Source: a virus | Direction: 5' to 3' (one strand) | DNA length: 64,000 nt | IMG/VR virus record: IMGVR_UViG_3300032334_001259 | Span: 274,436-338,435 of that record | Shown: one piece after another, positions 29,630 to 37,941 of the stretch | Position numbering within the stretch: position 1 is the first letter of the stretch | How the letters are laid out: every line of letters begins with the position of its first letter | Made by a program: the position numbers and the translations under genes | Notes under the pieces: model-generated | The model's input: the letters and a program-made list of their open reading frames with translations, nothing else | Database searches by the model: none | What the model was told of the DNA's origin: nothing

Positions 29630-31675
29630 TTACTTGGTGCTGGTTCTGTAAACAGTATCCCAACCAGCGCCTGGTGGGTTTGCAGCCATTTCTTCACAAC
29701 GTTCAATCCACATATCATAATATCCATCCATTTGCCCGTCAAATTGACCTTTAATTTTTTTACAAATTTCTATTGCACTTGTAAATCTTTGAGCACGATA
29801 GTCATCCATCATGTGTTTATGATTAGTTTTAGCAGCAAGATATGCAATTCTATCACTGCGTTGTTCTAATACTGTAAAGATATCAACACCTTCTTTTTTA
29901 CCTTTAACCGCAATGCAGTCTAATTCAAGTGTAAAGTAATCATCTTTTACATATTCATTTGTCTTTGGTCCAATAACCATAGCAACATGATATGGTTTAC
30001 TTTGCCCTTCTAAACGTGAAGCAAGATTAACGCCATCACCAAGACAAGTATAATCAAATCGCTGGCTACTACCCATGTTACCAACGACGACAGTAGCAGT
30101 GTTGATACCAAGTCCCATTCCAAAAGGTGGGACTCCCTCTTTGGCAACTTCTTCATTAAACGCATTTAAACTTCCTAACATTTGTAGTGCTGTCTTTACA
30201 GCGTTCTTGGCATGATCTGCATCATCAAGTGGTGCGTTCCAAAATGCCATTTGTGCATCACCGATATATTTGTCAAGTGTGCCTTCATTCTCTAATATCT
30301 TAGCAGTCATCGCTGTCATATAGCGGTTCATTATTTTGGTAAGACCTTGAACGTCACTACCGTAATGCTCAGAAATGCTAGTAAAACCCCTAACATCGGT
30401 AAATATAATTGATAACTCACGTGACTCTCCTCCCAATGCTAATAGTTCTGGATTCTTTTGAAGTTTTTCAACCATTGCAGGTGAAAGATAAGTTCCAAAT
30501 TGTTTCTTTATTTGTTGCTTTTGTAAGAACTCACTGACGAACTTAACACCGTAGGCATGCAAAGCGACCAAGATGATTCCAGCAACAGGAGCGGTTGCGT
30601 CCCATAACTGTAAAGCGTGATTAAACTGATAGAAAGAAAAAGCAATACTGCCGCCGACCAATACAATAACCGAACCAAGCCCAACATATACCCACCTCGT
30701 CAAGAATAATAATAACAGTCCACCAATTACGAGTGCAATAAGTTCTGCACCTTCTGCATAACTTGGACGTTCAATGTTAACCTTATTTGCCAACGTAGCA
30801 ATAATCTTTGCTTGTATATCTTGTGGATATACTGCACCAACAGCAGTAGGAACAGGGTTTGCAATACCAGCAGCACTAACACCAACAATAACAATTGCGC
30901 CATCAAACTTTTCTGGCATATTTGTAACGCTTACTTGTTTGTGTTGTTGACTTAAATCAATCCATACACGACCTAAACTATCAGTTGTGAATATATTTTT
31001 ACCAATACCAAGTTTATCAATTCCAAGTTCATTTAACTTAACTTTCATATTCTTTTCATTATAAAGAACACGAAGTGTTTCAAGACCGATTGTAGGATAA
31101 AGTTTACCACCACTGCCAACAAGCAGCGGAATACGACGATTAACACCATCTATTTCAGGAAATACGTTTGTTGTTCCAACACCAATTGCACTATTTTCTA
31201 AATCTGGAATGTTGGCAATAACACCAGGATAATTGTAAATTCTATCAATAAAATTACTGTTGACAATGGCGGCACCATTTGGGCGTGGTGTGTTCTTGCC
31301 TACGCTACTTGGAATATTACTTAAAATTACTGGATGATTTTTAAGAGTTTCAGCAAGTGCAGCGTCACCACCTTGGCGGTCTGCTTCTGGCATTAACACT
31401 GTCCAAACAACAATGCTTGCACCACGTGCATAAATGTCGTTAATTATATCCGCATATATCTGTCTATTAAACGGCCATTGTCCATACTTGTTAAGTGCGG
31501 CTTCATCAATATTAACTGTATAAATTGGGTTTTCAGTTTGTGTTTTATTTGTGATAAGTTGGTCAAAGTATTTTAACTTGACGCTTTCAACAAATGTAGG
31601 TGATGAAACTTTTATGGCAACTACGATTGCCAATGTTATGAGTGCAGTCCATGGGCTTAATAGAATTTTTTTCAT
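29630..31675 (-). CDS. CHASE2-domain adenylate/guanylate cyclase
   Basis: 681 residues from MKKILLSPWTALI. The N-terminal membrane helix, a periplasmic CHASE2 sensor (IYTVNIDEAALNKYGQWPFN, then DADLAET-like), further membrane helices near residues 310-380, and a class III cyclase: FTDVRGFTSISE (metal Asp), KYIGDAQMAFW (second Asp), GMGLGINTATVVVGNMGS, and CLGDGVNLASRLEG. It should make cAMP or cGMP in response to an external signal. Its own late box GGTAAATA lies 5 nt before the ATG (box 31681-31688). It sits next to FecR and curli genes, a pairing also seen in bacteria. Confidence 0.88.
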   Translation of the reverse strand: MKKILLSPWTALITLAIVVAIKVSSPTFVESVKLKYFDQLITNKTQTENPIYTVNIDEAALNKYGQWPFNRQIYADIINDIYARGASIVVWTVLMPEADRQGGDAALAETLKNHPVILSNIPSSVGKNTPRPNGAAIVNSNFIDRIYNYPGVIANIPDLENSAIGVGTTNVFPEIDGVNRRIPLLVGSGGKLYPTIGLETLRVLYNEKNMKVKLNELGIDKLGIGKNIFTTDSLGRVWIDLSQQHKQVSVTNMPEKFDGAIVIVGVSAAGIANPVPTAVGAVYPQDIQAKIIATLANKVNIERPSYAEGAELIALVIGGLLLLFLTRWVYVGLGSVIVLVGGSIAFSFYQFNHALQLWDATAPVAGIILVALHAYGVKFVSEFLQKQQIKKQFGTYLSPAMVEKLQKNPELLALGGESRELSIIFTDVRGFTSISEHYGSDVQGLTKIMNRYMTAMTAKILENEGTLDKYIGDAQMAFWNAPLDDADHAKNAVKTALQMLGSLNAFNEEVAKEGVPPFGMGLGINTATVVVGNMGSSQRFDYTCLGDGVNLASRLEGQSKPYHVAMVIGPKTNEYVKDDYFTLELDCIAVKGKKEGVDIFTVLEQRSDRIAYLAAKTNHKHMMDDYRAQRFTSAIEICKKIKGQFDGQMDGYYDMWIERCEEMAANPPGAGWDTVYRTSTK

Positions 31676-31680
31676 GGTAA

Positions 31681-31688
31681 TATTTACC
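31681..31688 (-). promoter_or_regulatory. T4-like late promoter box (cyclase)
   Basis: GGTAAATA on the minus strand, 5 nt (TTACC), then the cyclase ATG at 31675. It follows directly after the terminator at 31698-31721. Confidence 0.6.
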
Positions 31689-31691
31689 CAA

Positions 31692-31721
31692 GAAAAAACC
31701 CCGTAAATTTCTTTACGGGGT
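31692..31721 (-). terminator. Intrinsic terminator
   Basis: Stem ACCCCGTAAA / TTTACGGGGT (31698-31707 with 31712-31721), GAAA loop, and a T tract on the minus strand (TTTTTT). It ends the GHKL ATPase message (stop 31731). Confidence 0.8.
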
Positions 31722-31730
31722 CTTATTAAA

Positions 31731-33608
31731 TTAAAATTCAAAGACTTTTTCTAAATTATCAGAAATTAAAATACCATCTTCAATTTCTTTAACTTTTACT
31801 TTAAGTTGCTTTGTGCAGTCAGTTAAATCATAAATTAAACTATCCGCATGAGTAGTAAGTGAAACTGGGTGCAATGCCTTTTCAATTTCTTCTTGATCAT
31901 ACCCAATTCGTTTCTTTTTTGCCATTGAGTAAACCACCGCACGAGTAACTAACCATGCCATTTCATTAGATGCAATTTCTTTTGCTGCATCTTTTATTTT
32001 TTCAAATATTTCTTCTTCTCTGGTTTGATATTCTGCAACTAGTTCTTCTACTGCCTTATCTACAACTTCATACATGCAATTTACATAAATTGCCTGATCT
32101 TCAATATATTCTGCAGCACGATGTTCTAAACTTGTAGCACTTGCTTTTTCTAAATCATCTTCTGTTCTAATAAATTGAATTGCAGGCACTGTGGCGGCAA
32201 TTTGAAAATTACTGCCTGGCACATATGGAATTTGTTTTGTTTTAGGACTTTTTACAGCGTTGAAACTATTGCCAGCACCTTTTTTCTTACTAGGTGCCAA
32301 GAATCCTGTTTGCCCTTTATCTCTTGTTACGGTAACCATAAGTTCATCAAGTAATTGTTGTGCACGTTTAGTAATATCTTCACTACTGACATTTGATGGT
32401 GCATATTCTCTAATTTTTTCTTTAAACCATTCAGGCATATTTTCACGAATTTCACGTGCATATTCTAACATTTGAATTTCAGTTTTTTCAGCATTTGGTT
32501 TTAATATTTTTTGACGATACTGATCTGGTTGTACATTGCTTTCGTCTGGCAACTCAACAAAAATGCGAAAATATCTAGCACTGTATAAAACACCTAATGC
32601 ACCTGCAATCTTTTTCCATTTACTATCAGTTGCAACATCATAAATTTCATTTTTATAAACAAGACCACTAAAGGAAGCAACAGTAGCATAACCTAATGCA
32701 GTAGTAGTTGGTTTATCTTGGTTAGCATATCCTGAAAAACCACTTGGACCATCATAAACATACCAAATTTTTATACCACTTCCATTTTTGTCATTAACAA
32801 ATTCTTGAATAACCTTATCGGGTTTTGACATAGAAGTATGTGTAATATGTTCTAAAATTGTTAAGAATCGTATATTAAGATGTTTATGTTTTGAAAAACC
32901 AACTTCTAATCGCAAACTGACGGTATTTGGAATTCGGAAAAAACGACGATACATTTGATTGATTAACCATGCACTAGGTTTCTGTTCTTCACCATCATAG
33001 GGACGTTCAACCGTATTTTGATTAGGATTATTACCACAAAGCACAATTGCTGTCCAATCTTCATTGGTATCCCATGGTATTGTTGCAAGTCCAGTAATAT
33101 CCCAAACATCCTTATACCCAGTTGGACTTTCACCATCTGTTTCTACAAAATCATAACGGCAATAATTTGCTTGTCCTTTGCTATTAATTTCTTTTCGTAA
33201 AAGTGAAATGGAAACTTTCTTATTCTTACATGAAATCCAAATCATTCCTTCTTGATTTACACCCATTGCTGTAACTTTTGCGCCGATACCAAAATTTTGA
33301 TCAAGGCGTTGAATTTTGTTGAGTGATGATGATAAATTAGTAACTTCTCGCAATTCTTTGGCAGACATACCAGTGCCATTATTCCAGAAAGTAAGTTTTT
33401 TTATATTAAAACCAAAATCACCAAAAACATTTTCGTTAAATCCAAAAACAGAAGGATCAGTTTCTAGTATTTGAATTTTTGGTTCTTTTGCTGTGATAGA
33501 TGCTTCAATGGAATTTTGAATTAATTCTCGTATCATCATTTCACTTGGGGCTTGTTCAATTGTACGAGTAATAAGATAAGACGTATTTGTAACGTTTAAT
33601 GCAGTCAT
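31731..33608 (-). CDS. GHKL-type ATPase, unknown role
   Basis: 625 residues with the Bergerat fold motifs: N box RELIQNSIEA, G1 NNGTGMS, G2 NFGIGAKVTAM, near residues 24-115. No histidine-kinase phosphoacceptor or response regulator is seen, so it resembles Hsp90/MORC/MutL-type ATPases rather than a sensor kinase. The middle contains long beta-rich and helical regions; the C-terminus is acidic. Ribosome site AAGGAAA before ATG 33608. Role unknown; defence-related ATPases of this class exist in phages and bacteria. Confidence 0.72.
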   Translation of the reverse strand: MTALNVTNTSYLITRTIEQAPSEMMIRELIQNSIEASITAKEPKIQILETDPSVFGFNENVFGDFGFNIKKLTFWNNGTGMSAKELREVTNLSSSLNKIQRLDQNFGIGAKVTAMGVNQEGMIWISCKNKKVSISLLRKEINSKGQANYCRYDFVETDGESPTGYKDVWDITGLATIPWDTNEDWTAIVLCGNNPNQNTVERPYDGEEQKPSAWLINQMYRRFFRIPNTVSLRLEVGFSKHKHLNIRFLTILEHITHTSMSKPDKVIQEFVNDKNGSGIKIWYVYDGPSGFSGYANQDKPTTTALGYATVASFSGLVYKNEIYDVATDSKWKKIAGALGVLYSARYFRIFVELPDESNVQPDQYRQKILKPNAEKTEIQMLEYAREIRENMPEWFKEKIREYAPSNVSSEDITKRAQQLLDELMVTVTRDKGQTGFLAPSKKKGAGNSFNAVKSPKTKQIPYVPGSNFQIAATVPAIQFIRTEDDLEKASATSLEHRAAEYIEDQAIYVNCMYEVVDKAVEELVAEYQTREEEIFEKIKDAAKEIASNEMAWLVTRAVVYSMAKKKRIGYDQEEIEKALHPVSLTTHADSLIYDLTDCTKQLKVKVKEIEDGILISDNLEKVFEF

Positions 33609-33724
33609 AATGTTTTCCTTTTATAAGTTCTTAAAACTAACCAACTATGTGGTAACTATGTTTTAGGTAATAATACTTATTATACACACTCTGCATAAAA
33701 AAATAAAATTAATTTTTTTAAAAA

Positions 33725-33856
33725 AGTGCGGGTAGGATTTATACCTACAATTTGATGGTATTAACAAGCTACAGATTTAACAGACCCTTGCTTTCTAGTT
33801 CCTTTATTTCCATCATGCCGATACTCCAATACGTGTCCTGCCCACGCCGCCGCACT
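33725..33856 (-). ncRNA. tRNA-like structured RNA
   Basis: GC-richer stretch of about 130 nt in the leader of the ATPase operon. On the minus strand the ends pair (AGTGCGG with CCGCACT), GTAGG-TATAAAT-CCTAC forms a T-arm with a non-standard loop, GCGT/ACGT can make a D-type stem, and TGATGG/CCATCA closes an inner arm; an internal TCTGTTAAATCT segment resembles an Asn or Tyr anticodon loop with an extra base. It ends in T6. Best described as a degenerate or modified tRNA; tmRNA-like or novel RNA are alternatives. Confidence 0.4.
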
Positions 33857-33887
33857 TATCTCTTTATATATTATTGTATTAGTGCTG

Positions 33888-34889
33888 TCAATGTATTTGT
33901 TGTAAGTTTTTTAAAAAACTATTTGTGCATTTTTCCCAAGTATAATCTTTGCTTATTTTATGTACATTTTTGCGATTACAGTCTAGTGCATATTCAATGG
34001 CAATTTGTAAATTGTCATCCATAGCACCATTTACACCATTTATTATAATATCAGTTGGACCTGTAACTGGATATGCTGCAATTGGTGTTCCACATGCCAT
34101 TGCTTCTAACATTACCACACCAAAGGTATCAGTCTTACTTGGAAATACAAATACATCTGAGTTAGCATAATATTCAGCAAGTGCATCACCATGTTTATAA
34201 CCTGTAAAAATTACGTCGTTATATTTCTTTTTTAATTCTGCCAAGTATGGACCATCACCAACTAATATTTTTGTTCCGTCAGTTTTTAGACTGCAAAAAT
34301 CATCTAAACCTTTTTCTATGCTTGCACGACTTACGCAAAGTAATATAGGTTTAGTTGCTTGATTTGACTTACGTTTTTTGGGATTAAATATTTTAGTATC
34401 AACTCCACGATTCCATACAGCAAGACGTTCAAATCCACGTCCTTGTAATTCTTGTCGCATAGTTTCATTTGTAACTAAAACCCGTGTGCTAAACTTATGA
34501 AACCAACGAATAAACCAATAACCCCAATCTACGGGTATATTAAAATATTTGTTAAAGTATTCTGGAAATTTTGTATGATAACTTGTGTTATGTGGAATAC
34601 TGCGCTTATCTACTTTGCAATACCAACGTGCGGCAAATCCTAATGGACCCTCTGTAGCAATATGAATAGCATCTGGCTTAAACGATTCAATCATGGGACC
34701 AACACGCCAAATATTAAGTGTAAGTTTTATTTCTGGATAACCTGGCGCTGGCACAGTCTTAAATTGACTAGGTTCAATAACCTGAACTATATGTCCAAGT
34801 CGTTCTAACTCTGCAACAGTGTTTATAAGAGTTGTAACAACACCATTTACACTTGGTGCGTATGTATCAGTTACCAGTGAGATTCGCAT
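33888..34889 (-). CDS. GT4 glycosyltransferase, likely glycolipid (Agt-like)
   Basis: 333 residues, GT-B fold: N-terminal VTDTYAPSVNGVVTTL (glycine-rich lobe of lipid GTs), HIATEGPLGFAARWYC, and the donor-site FPSKTDTFGVVMLEAMACG with the E-x7-E motif. Its 23-nt overlap with the PlcP-like gene matches the bacterial plcP-agt operon, in which PlcP makes diacylglycerol from phospholipid and Agt adds glucose or glucuronate. So a glycolipid-forming enzyme is likely, although plain GT4 is all that sequence proves. Confidence 0.75.
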   Translation of the reverse strand: MRISLVTDTYAPSVNGVVTTLINTVAELERLGHIVQVIEPSQFKTVPAPGYPEIKLTLNIWRVGPMIESFKPDAIHIATEGPLGFAARWYCKVDKRSIPHNTSYHTKFPEYFNKYFNIPVDWGYWFIRWFHKFSTRVLVTNETMRQELQGRGFERLAVWNRGVDTKIFNPKKRKSNQATKPILLCVSRASIEKGLDDFCSLKTDGTKILVGDGPYLAELKKKYNDVIFTGYKHGDALAEYYANSDVFVFPSKTDTFGVVMLEAMACGTPIAAYPVTGPTDIIINGVNGAMDDNLQIAIEYALDCNRKNVHKISKDYTWEKCTNSFLKNLQQIH

Positions 34890-35616
34890 TTTTATATTTA
34901 ATTATAAACCAATGACCATTATAATCTTCAACTAATGCTGTGCAACTTTCAACCCAATCACCGCAATTCATATATTTTATATCACCTATTTCACGTATAT
35001 TTGCGTGATGTATATGTCCGCATATAATTCCATTTGCACCACGTGTTCTCGCAAAACTAGCAAGATTATCTTCAAAATCACCAATAAAGTTTACTGCCTT
35101 TTTAACTTTATATTTTGCCCAAGCACTTAAACTCCAATATGGTAACTTAAATAAATTTCTAATTCTTGCTATAACAACATTTAATGCAATTGTTAAATCA
35201 TATGCCCAACTACCAATATGACTTAACCATTTCATATTTTTAATAACAACATCAAACTGGTCTCCATGCATAACAATATATTTTTTACCATCTAAGCTGG
35301 CATGTGTAATATTATCCACGAGACAAATATTACCAAAGCTATACTCTCCAAATGTTCGTAAAAATTCATCGTGATTTCCTGGCAAATAATAGACTTGAAC
35401 GCCTTTTCTTGCCAAACGCATAAGTTTTTGGATTACATCATTATGATGTTGCGGCCAGTAAAAACTTTTAGCCATTGCCCAACCATCAATTATGTCACCA
35501 ACAAGATACAGACGTTCACACTCAAAAGTTTTAATAAATTCAAGCAAATCATTTGCTTGACTCATACGAGTGCCTAAATGCACATCGCTTATAAAGACAC
35601 TACGATAATAATTCAT
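34867..35616 (-). CDS. PlcP-like metallophosphoesterase
   Basis: 249 residues. Calcineurin-like motifs in order: FISDVHLGT, VGDIIDGW, LPGNHDEF, VMHGDQFD, CGHIHHAN, and a characteristic MNCGDWVESCTA near the end. The whole pattern matches PlcP, a manganese phospholipase C of phosphate-starved bacteria that is often mis-annotated as UDP-2,3-diacylglucosamine hydrolase (LpxH). LpxH is less likely because of the C-terminal GDWVESCTA. A late-type box (35623-35630) lies 6 nt before ATG 35616, then the GT4 gene follows. Confidence 0.78.
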   Translation of the reverse strand: MNYYRSVFISDVHLGTRMSQANDLLEFIKTFECERLYLVGDIIDGWAMAKSFYWPQHHNDVIQKLMRLARKGVQVYYLPGNHDEFLRTFGEYSFGNICLVDNITHASLDGKKYIVMHGDQFDVVIKNMKWLSHIGSWAYDLTIALNVVIARIRNLFKLPYWSLSAWAKYKVKKAVNFIGDFEDNLASFARTRGANGIICGHIHHANIREIGDIKYMNCGDWVESCTALVEDYNGHWFIIKYKNANLTGN

Positions 35617-35622
35617 ATAAAA

Positions 35623-35630
35623 TATTTACC
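35623..35630 (-). promoter_or_regulatory. Late-type box (PlcP-like gene)
   Basis: GGTAAATA on the minus strand, 6 nt before ATG 35616. Confidence 0.5.
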
Positions 35631-35660
35631 TGACCATTTATGTAAGTTTTATGATGCTTT

Positions 35661-36191
35661 TTAGTGTTTAGTATAAGAATAACCACTACAAGGAGGAGTT
35701 AAACATTGTATATTCATATTGCTACTATCTGGTGTATTAAGGTTATCTTGCACAACAGTTGCACCAATATCACTACCACTCAAATTAAGAACAAAACTTT
35801 TATTAGCATCGCCAGTTTGGGTAATACTTGCATTATTATTGTTGTTTTGTGTTGTAGCATCCAAATTAATGGCGGCAGTATGATTACCGCTACCATTTTG
35901 TAAAATAGTAAGTGTGTTGTTATTGTTATTTGAAGCATTTGTATTAGTATTGTAAGTCCCATCATAATTTTTTCCTACTGGTGGTGTTCCAATAAAAGCA
36001 AGATGATCTCCGCTTCCTTCTTGAACTATTGTATGATTATTACTATCGCCTTTGTTTAGTAGAATTGCTTCACTATTTCCACTTGAACTTTGGTCTAGGT
36101 AAAAAATATTTCCATTTCCAACTTGATCAATATAAACACTGCCTGCGTAACAAGGTGTGGTAATCATTAGTAAGAATAATAATTTTTTCAT
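35661..36191 (-). CDS. Curlin-repeat protein, CsgA/B-like (short)
   Basis: 176 residues with signal peptide MKKLLFLLMITTPCYAG. The mature part has curlin-like units: VYIDQVGNGN, LDQSSSGNS, NHTIVQEGSGDH, NTLTILQNGSGNH, SITQTGDANK, each with a Q/N-x-G-x-x-N spacing, but interrupted by Asn-rich linkers. C-terminal Cys pair (QCLTPPCSG) is unusual for curlins. It follows the FecR gene by a 4-nt overlap. Confidence 0.75.
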   Translation of the reverse strand: MKKLLFLLMITTPCYAGSVYIDQVGNGNIFYLDQSSSGNSEAILLNKGDSNNHTIVQEGSGDHLAFIGTPPVGKNYDGTYNTNTNASNNNNNTLTILQNGSGNHTAAINLDATTQNNNNNASITQTGDANKSFVLNLSGSDIGATVVQDNLNTPDSSNMNIQCLTPPCSGYSYTKH

Positions 36192-37306
36192 TGTGATTGT
36201 GCAATCCTTATCAAGCTACCGCCAGCATGTTGAACATTTTGAATAAGTGTAGTTCCATCTTGTGTTAATTGTATAGTTGTTGCACTATCCTTATCAACTC
36301 CAATTTGGCTAAAACTATTTGCGCCAACACGATATAGCACAACGGTTTGGTCTTGTTTATAATATAATAAACCAGCAGCTTTATTAGGTTTATAATTTGG
36401 CAACATTTGATTTTCACCACCCAACATACTTTCAAGTAGTGCAGCATTTAGCAAGTCAAGTTGATTTACCAATAATACAGAATCAAGTTGGTTAATATCA
36501 AGTTTGTTGAATCCCATAAGATAATTCATATCAAGTTCATCAAACTTTAGAAAATCTTTATCAAGAAAATTAATATCAAGTGCAGTTTTTTGTGTTGTTT
36601 CATTTTCTGCTGATTTCTTTGGTGGGGTTAAAATTAACATATTATTAATTTGTTCTTGATTTAACACAAGTATAACGGGTTTAGTTGGATTCTGTTCTTT
36701 TGCACTTGTAGTTGTTGCTTGAAATGGTTTATCAAGATGAACTGTACCCATATCAGTAGTGACATCAATCTTTCCAGTAACACAATCTTTTTCAATATTT
36801 TTGTAACCTACAGGACAGCTTGGCAACAGAACTACAAGACTGCGACCTAATTCATCAACTGTCATACTAAAGTCAGTTCCACGAACACCAATGACAGCAG
36901 TTGGTGTTTCAATTTTAACTTGCTGTGGATTTTCTTTTGCTATTTGTCCACTGGCATAGGTTGCAGTTCCAATAGCAACTTTAATACCAAGTTTGCTTGC
37001 ACTTGCATTATTTGGATCATATACAAAGTCATCAATTACAAGTTTACTTTGTTCAGTGATTTGCACTTTGGTATCATCTTCGAAAGTAATACCTACACGT
37101 GCACGAGCGGTGACAACGGCATCATTCATTTCAACGCCGCTGTTCACCGCACTTGGTATACTTTCTTTATCTCGTTGAATTTCAGTTGGTCCAGTTTGTT
37201 CAGTTACTTTACCAACAGCCGCCCAACAATCAGTTACTGCTGTTAACAGTAATACTGTTGTTAGAACCGTTGCTCTTGATATCAACTTTACTATCGATTG
37301 TGCCAC
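36188..37306 (-). CDS. FecR-domain protein with curlin-like tail
   Basis: 372 residues; N-terminal signal segment (VLTTVLLLTAVTDCWAA) and FecR domain with the hallmark PTAVIGVRGTDFSM near residue 135. It then has a Leu/Asp-rich part built of LD-x-N-x-LD units (residues 245-285) and a C-terminal tail (TTLIQNVQHAGGSLIRIA) like a curlin repeat. FecR proteins transmit or scaffold surface signals. Start uncertain: the frame begins 76 nt inside the upstream curlin gene, with ATG at 37306 or TTG at 37285. Paired with the CHASE2 cyclase nearby. Confidence 0.78.
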   Translation of the reverse strand: MAQSIVKLISRATVLTTVLLLTAVTDCWAAVGKVTEQTGPTEIQRDKESIPSAVNSGVEMNDAVVTARARVGITFEDDTKVQITEQSKLVIDDFVYDPNNASASKLGIKVAIGTATYASGQIAKENPQQVKIETPTAVIGVRGTDFSMTVDELGRSLVVLLPSCPVGYKNIEKDCVTGKIDVTTDMGTVHLDKPFQATTTSAKEQNPTKPVILVLNQEQINNMLILTPPKKSAENETTQKTALDINFLDKDFLKFDELDMNYLMGFNKLDINQLDSVLLVNQLDLLNAALLESMLGGENQMLPNYKPNKAAGLLYYKQDQTVVLYRVGANSFSQIGVDKDSATTIQLTQDGTTLIQNVQHAGGSLIRIAQSQ

Positions 37307-37916
37307 CTTGTGTCACTCCAACGTTATTTGAACTACCTGTTACATCAACTTTTGCATCAAAACCAGTAGCGCCAGCAGGACCACTTTGTTGAACGCTTAC
37401 TACATTACTGTCACCAGTTGCTTTAATATCAGCCTTTGCACCTAACATATTAGTAGTGCTACTGTTGATACTTGCATTATTATTGTCACCAGTTACAGCA
37501 ATACCCATAGTGCTTTTTGCACTTGCAGTCACACTTAATGTATTTCCACTACCAGTTGCGTTTGCAGTAATGCTTGTATCAGTACAAGTTGTTGTTGGTG
37601 CGGCACCGCAAGCAACATTCACAGTGTTGCTATCACCAGTTACAGTGCTGTTTAAACTACTACTTGCACCTTGCATATTAACATTATGTGTATTTTGGCT
37701 TCCTACTTGATCAATGCTTACAGTTTGCGTATTACCATTAAAAGTGGCACGAGTCGTGTCATTACCGACTTCATTACCACTACCTGTTTGAGTGATGCCG
37801 ATAGTGCTTCCACTACCAACTTGGTCGATATACACGTTATTGGTTGTACCTGCAAACACATTGCTTGCATACAGCAACCCAACAGCCATTAATGCTGTTC
37901 TTAATACCTTATTCAA
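37230..37916 (-). CDS. Curlin-repeat protein, CsgA/B-like (long)
   Basis: 228 residues, signal peptide ending SNVFAG. Repeats such as NVYIDQVGSGSTIGITQTGSG and VSIDQVGSQNTHNVNMQG match the curlin S/N-x-x-x-x-Q-x-G-x-x-N pattern; about seven more relaxed Asn/Ser/Thr-rich repeats follow. Start is TTG at 37916 behind GGAGTAGG, and the ribosome site lies in the palindrome ACTCCTAAAGGAGT. Its 3' end overlaps the FecR start by 76 nt in another frame. Confidence 0.8.
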   Translation of the reverse strand: MNKVLRTALMAVGLLYASNVFAGTTNNVYIDQVGSGSTIGITQTGSGNEVGNDTTRATFNGNTQTVSIDQVGSQNTHNVNMQGASSSLNSTVTGDSNTVNVACGAAPTTTCTDTSITANATGSGNTLSVTASAKSTMGIAVTGDNNNASINSSTTNMLGAKADIKATGDSNVVSVQQSGPAGATGFDAKVDVTGSSNNVGVTQGGTIDSKVDIKSNGSNNSITVNSSN

Positions 37917-37941
37917 ATGCCTACTCCTTTAGGAGTATTGC

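Noticed and set aside
31731-33608. Sensor histidine kinase
   Set aside because: GHKL motifs are present, but no phosphoacceptor His box or sensor part; general ATPase call kept.
33725-33856. Normal tRNA gene
   Set aside because: 130 nt, altered T loop and no CCA; kept only as tRNA-like RNA.
34867-35616. UDP-2,3-diacylglucosamine hydrolase (LpxH) call
   Set aside because: Same fold, but the NCGDWVESCTA ending and the coupled GT4 gene fit PlcP better. Kept as second choice.
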